Assembly (NCBI GenBank): GCA_038204465.1 | Contig: JBBRCX010000096.1 | Coordinates: forward strand, 1 to 17,039 | Length of the DNA: 17,039 nucleotides | Direction: 5' to 3' | Source of the DNA: JBBRCX01 sp038204465 | GTDB taxonomy: Bacteria; Planctomycetota; Phycisphaerae; Tepidisphaerales; Tepidisphaeraceae | Shown: in pieces, positions 16,001-17,039 of the stretch | How positions within the stretch are numbered: position 1 is the stretch's first letter | Layout of the letters: every line of letters starts with the position of its first letter | Translations under genes and position numbers: made by a program | The notes under the pieces: model-generated | The model's database searches: none | What the model was told of the DNA's origin: nothing | The model's input: only the letters and a program-made list of their open reading frames with translations

Positions 16001-17039
16001 AGCCGGCTGAGGCGCTGCGTCACCTCATCGGGCGTTGCGACGTTCGAGTAGCAGAAGACCTGGACTTTTTCTGAATGCGCCGCCAGGAGCGGCTCGAGAA
16101 AAAACGAGACGGAGTGCGATTTGAAATCGGGCGAAACATATCCCACGCGCAGCCGCCGACCGGGCGACGGGTCATTCTCGTGTGCCGCTGCACTCGCTGA
16201 CAGCGGCTCGGCGTGGCGGCGGCCCCACTCGCGGTGCTCTTCAAAGATCGCTTGGGGCGTGACGTCGGGGTGATAGTGCAGGGCAAACGCCAGATTGCTG
16301 TGCGCCTGAGCGAAACCCGGTTGAAGCTCCAGCGCCTGCCGGTGGATCTCGATCGCCCGCTCGATGTGGCCGACATCTTTCTCGGCGTTGCCAAGGTTGT
16401 TGAGCAACCCAGGGTCTTGCGGCGCGAGTGCCACCGCCTGCCGAATCTGGTCGAGGACTTCGGCATTGCGACCCTGCGCGAGAAACACGCGCGCGAGATT
16501 GTTGTGATAAATCGCGCTCTCCGGGTCGATCTCGATGGCCCGGGTGAAGCTCGCCACGGCCTCATCGTGTTGACCCAACGCCTGCTGGCTCTGACCCAGA
16601 TTGTTCAACAACTGCGCGTGGTCCGGCTGGATCGTAAGCCCCTGGCGATAGGCGTCGATGCCCTCCTCATGCCGGCGTTGCGCCTCCAGGACATTGCCGA
16701 GGTTGAGGTAAATCCCCGCGTCGTCCGGGTTCATTGCCAGCGCCCGGCGGAACAAAGCTTCGGCTCCGACGAAATCTCCGGCTTGCGCGAGCTCGACGCC
16801 TCGATTGTTGTTGGCATTATAGTCGGCGAATTCATCTATCTCCGGAAGGGCGGCCGGAGCTGAAACCGCTCCCTGCGTCGCGCACCACTTCCGCCACGCG
16901 TCGCGGCAGGCGCTTTGCATTTGCTGGGCAAAGGCGGGTGCGTCGCACAGCGGCGAGCAGAGCAGACGCTCACGCAAACTGCCGCGAAGATCAGCCAGCC
17001 GGGGAAGGTCGTGGGCCAACTCGAGCGCACGCTGCACGT
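13072..17039 (-). CDS. Protein C: multi-module TPR-GT41 glycosyltransferase, 5' end cut by window edge
   Basis: The first visible complete codon is GTG (17035-17037), which reads as an internal Val of (Y)VQRALELAHDLPRL, the C-terminal part of a GT41 domain, so the real start lies beyond the window. Counting that Val as 1, the order is: GT tail C0 (1-52), 5 TPRs (74-243), GT C1 (296-653), 7 TPRs (674-911), GT C2 (963-1316), stop after residue 1321. C1 has DFKSHSV (His308), CAWCYEP, FNASAK (Lys474) and GTTTTCE (555-561) and looks active, although DYR of the sister domains is GYR (412-414). C2 lacks the key residues (separate entry). The 5-then-7 TPR pattern before the last two GT domains matches protein B. 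With C0 the protein has at least three modules. No membrane segment is seen in the visible part. It is the first of three same-strand genes. Confidence 0.92.
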   Translation of the reverse strand, partial: VQRALELAHDLPRLADLRGSLRERLLCSPLCDAPAFAQQMQSACRDAWRKWCATQGAVSAPAALPEIDEFADYNANNNRGVELAQAGDFVGAEALFRRALAMNPDDAGIYLNLGNVLEAQRRHEEGIDAYRQGLTIQPDHAQLLNNLGQSQQALGQHDEAVASFTRAIEIDPESAIYHNNLARVFLAQGRNAEVLDQIRQAVALAPQDPGLLNNLGNAEKDVGHIERAIEIHRQALELQPGFAQAHSNLAFALHYHPDVTPQAIFEEHREWGRRHAEPLSASAAAHENDPSPGRRLRVGYVSPDFKSHSVSFFLEPLLAAHSEKVQVFCYSNVATPDEVTQRLSRLADEWRDISRLSDDAAERLIRSDAIDILVDLAGHTADGRPLLFARKPAPVQAAFLGYPNTTGMRAIGYRFTDSYADPPATTERYHVEQLIRLDPCAWCYEPPPRAPAVNAPPAATTRRITFGSFNASAKINARLLALWAQVLLAVPNSRLLLKQAALSDRSIQDETRAQMKEFGIESDRLVLRGWERSLPAHLAMYHEVDIALDTYPYHGTTTTCEALWMGVPVITLAGETHVSRVGVSLLNNVALGELVAQSPQQYVTLATQLARDLRRLTVLRQGLRERVGRSPLVNRQSYASRLEAAYQHLWQRWCATRGAGNDSTIAPHEAGEIATQNARGVELANEGNFSEAEACFREALAIRPGDPRLLVNLANTLTAQGRDQEAVACYQESLAADPQNVRGWRNLGKTLRKQGNLDEAIEAYRTAQRVQPNDMEALQDLAETLREHADAGAAIEVYRQALIQNPDSAALNQSLARMLLSAGKRTEAESAYRSAVALAPQEPEFAEGLARLLQKGARHAEAIAELEHAIGITPNAAQLYTALGDSLLATARQTKAVSAYRRSILLNAFDAAAHSKLLRAMHYDPRLDAKTIFDEHALWGKEHGSPLGGRSGKHTNDRTPGRKIRVGYVSGSAARPDPFIAGLIAAQDPSRFDAVVYADADHSEGPDRAAPDAFPWRGIARLTDEEVGDLIRADRIDVLIDLTSHAGARMRLFAMKPAPVQVSYFGYPGTTGLSAVDFRLTDAFSDPPRTSERQYTEQLVYLEPCARFYAAPREGPEVHPRPHGAPMTFGSFAPAAHINPELVDTWSRILRNLPGSRLVLRDESFADSAARQNVLDMFAVHGFSETNVQLVPAAPHGAEALAAYHDIDIALDPFPYGLGAVVFDALWMGVPAITSATSTRASRGGVSVLGPAGLMELVATTANQYVTLAINLAGDAERRTRLRRELRQLVSDSPLVDSGAFHQKFAASLEKMWEQWRSAAP
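13090..14151 (-). other. Degenerate GT41 module C2, probable pseudo-glycosyltransferase
   Basis: Residues 963-1316 of protein C. The fold markers remain: RKIRVGYVSG, RIDVLIDL, MKPAPVQVSYFGYPGTTG, ALWMGVPAIT and KMWEQW. The catalytic-His segment (DFxxH in the six sister domains) is replaced by SAARPDPF (972-979). The invariant phosphate-binding Lys is His1137 (codon at 13627-13629) and the Asn of FGSFN is Ala1133. The GTTTTCE loop is YGLGAVVFD (1216-1224). CAWCY is CARFY, and the final WC is WR. The frame is intact, so this is an in-frame loss of catalysis, not a broken gene. A regulatory or scaffolding role is possible but unproven. Confidence 0.8.
14305..15018 (-). repeat. TPR-coding array, 7 units
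   Basis: Seven 102-base units (residues 674-911 of protein C) precede the degenerate GT domain. Leu recurs at 713, 747, 781, 815, 849 and 883. Several units lack the NNLG consensus of other arrays (WRNLGK, LNQSLAR, AEGLAR), so this array has diverged along with C2. Confidence 0.86.
15079..16152 (-). other. GT41 catalytic module C1 (type I)
   Basis: Residues 296-653 of protein C. It has DFKSHSV, DPCAWCYEP, FGSFNASAK, YPYHG then TTTTCE, and HVSRVGVSLL. It matches A2, B1 and B3 at every type I marker. Confidence 0.85.
16309..16818 (-). repeat. TPR-coding array, 5 units
   Basis: Five 102-base units (residues 74-243 of protein C), with Leu at 113, 147, 181 and 215, and Leu249 at the start of the linker LAFALHYHP. 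Confidence 0.87.
16882..17039 (-). other. C-terminal tail of a further GT41 module (C0)
   Basis: The first 52 visible residues of protein C (DLPRLADLRGSLRERLL, then SPLCD and DAWRKWC) match the C-terminal helices of the other GT domains. They look closest to A1 (DLPRLAQL, LLRSPLTD, MWRKWC). The catalytic part lies outside the window. Confidence 0.8.

Noticed and set aside
1..17039. tRNA, rRNA, riboswitch, insertion sequence or phage attachment site.
   Set aside because: I found no cloverleaf, transposase-like frame, terminal inverted repeat or other supporting pattern. The window is nearly all TPR-GT41 coding sequence.

Overview
The window is G+C-rich coding DNA from what looks like a high-GC Gram-negative bacterium. 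A proteobacterium is my best guess, but nothing in the window fixes the taxon. It is almost entirely filled by one protein class: tetratricopeptide repeat (TPR) arrays fused to SPINDLY/OGT-type glycosyltransferase domains (CAZy GT41, COG3914 type). Four such genes lie on the minus strand. The one exception is a plus-strand sulfotransferase.

Layout from left to right: (1) 1-831, minus, the N-terminal 277 residues of a TPR-GT41 protein that runs off the left edge; (2) 832-1090, a divergent intergenic region with a possible promoter and a good ribosome binding site for the next gene; (3) 1091-1924, plus, a 277-residue PAPS-dependent sulfotransferase; (4) 1984-6453, minus, a 1489-residue protein 'A' with order TPR12-GT-TPR7-GT; (5) 6489-12971, minus, a 2160-residue protein 'B' with order TPR14-GT-TPR5-GT-TPR7-GT; (6) 13072-17039, minus, a protein 'C' of at least 1321 residues with order (GT tail)-TPR5-GT-TPR7-GT, whose N-terminus lies beyond the right edge. 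Transcription runs C, B, A, with gaps of 100 and 35 bases, so B and A at least are probably co-transcribed.

The notable point is that single polypeptides carry two or three complete TPR-GT41 modules, where characterised OGT, SPY and FlmG proteins carry one. By active-site motifs, the modules fall into two subtypes. Type I (A2, B1, B3, C1) has a SPY-like GTTTTCE nucleotide-binding loop, an HSV motif and a CAWCY motif. Type II (A1, B2) has HPV and a PFxNG loop. The subtypes alternate along B and A. The last module of C (C2) is intact as a reading frame but has lost the catalytic-His region, the phosphate-binding Lys and the TT loop, so it is probably a pseudo-glycosyltransferase.

Together the genes suggest a cytoplasmic protein-glycosylation system in which long TPR superhelices hold protein substrates for several transferase domains, with a sulfotransferase that may add a further modification. 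Substrate, sugar donor and order of action cannot be read from the sequence.
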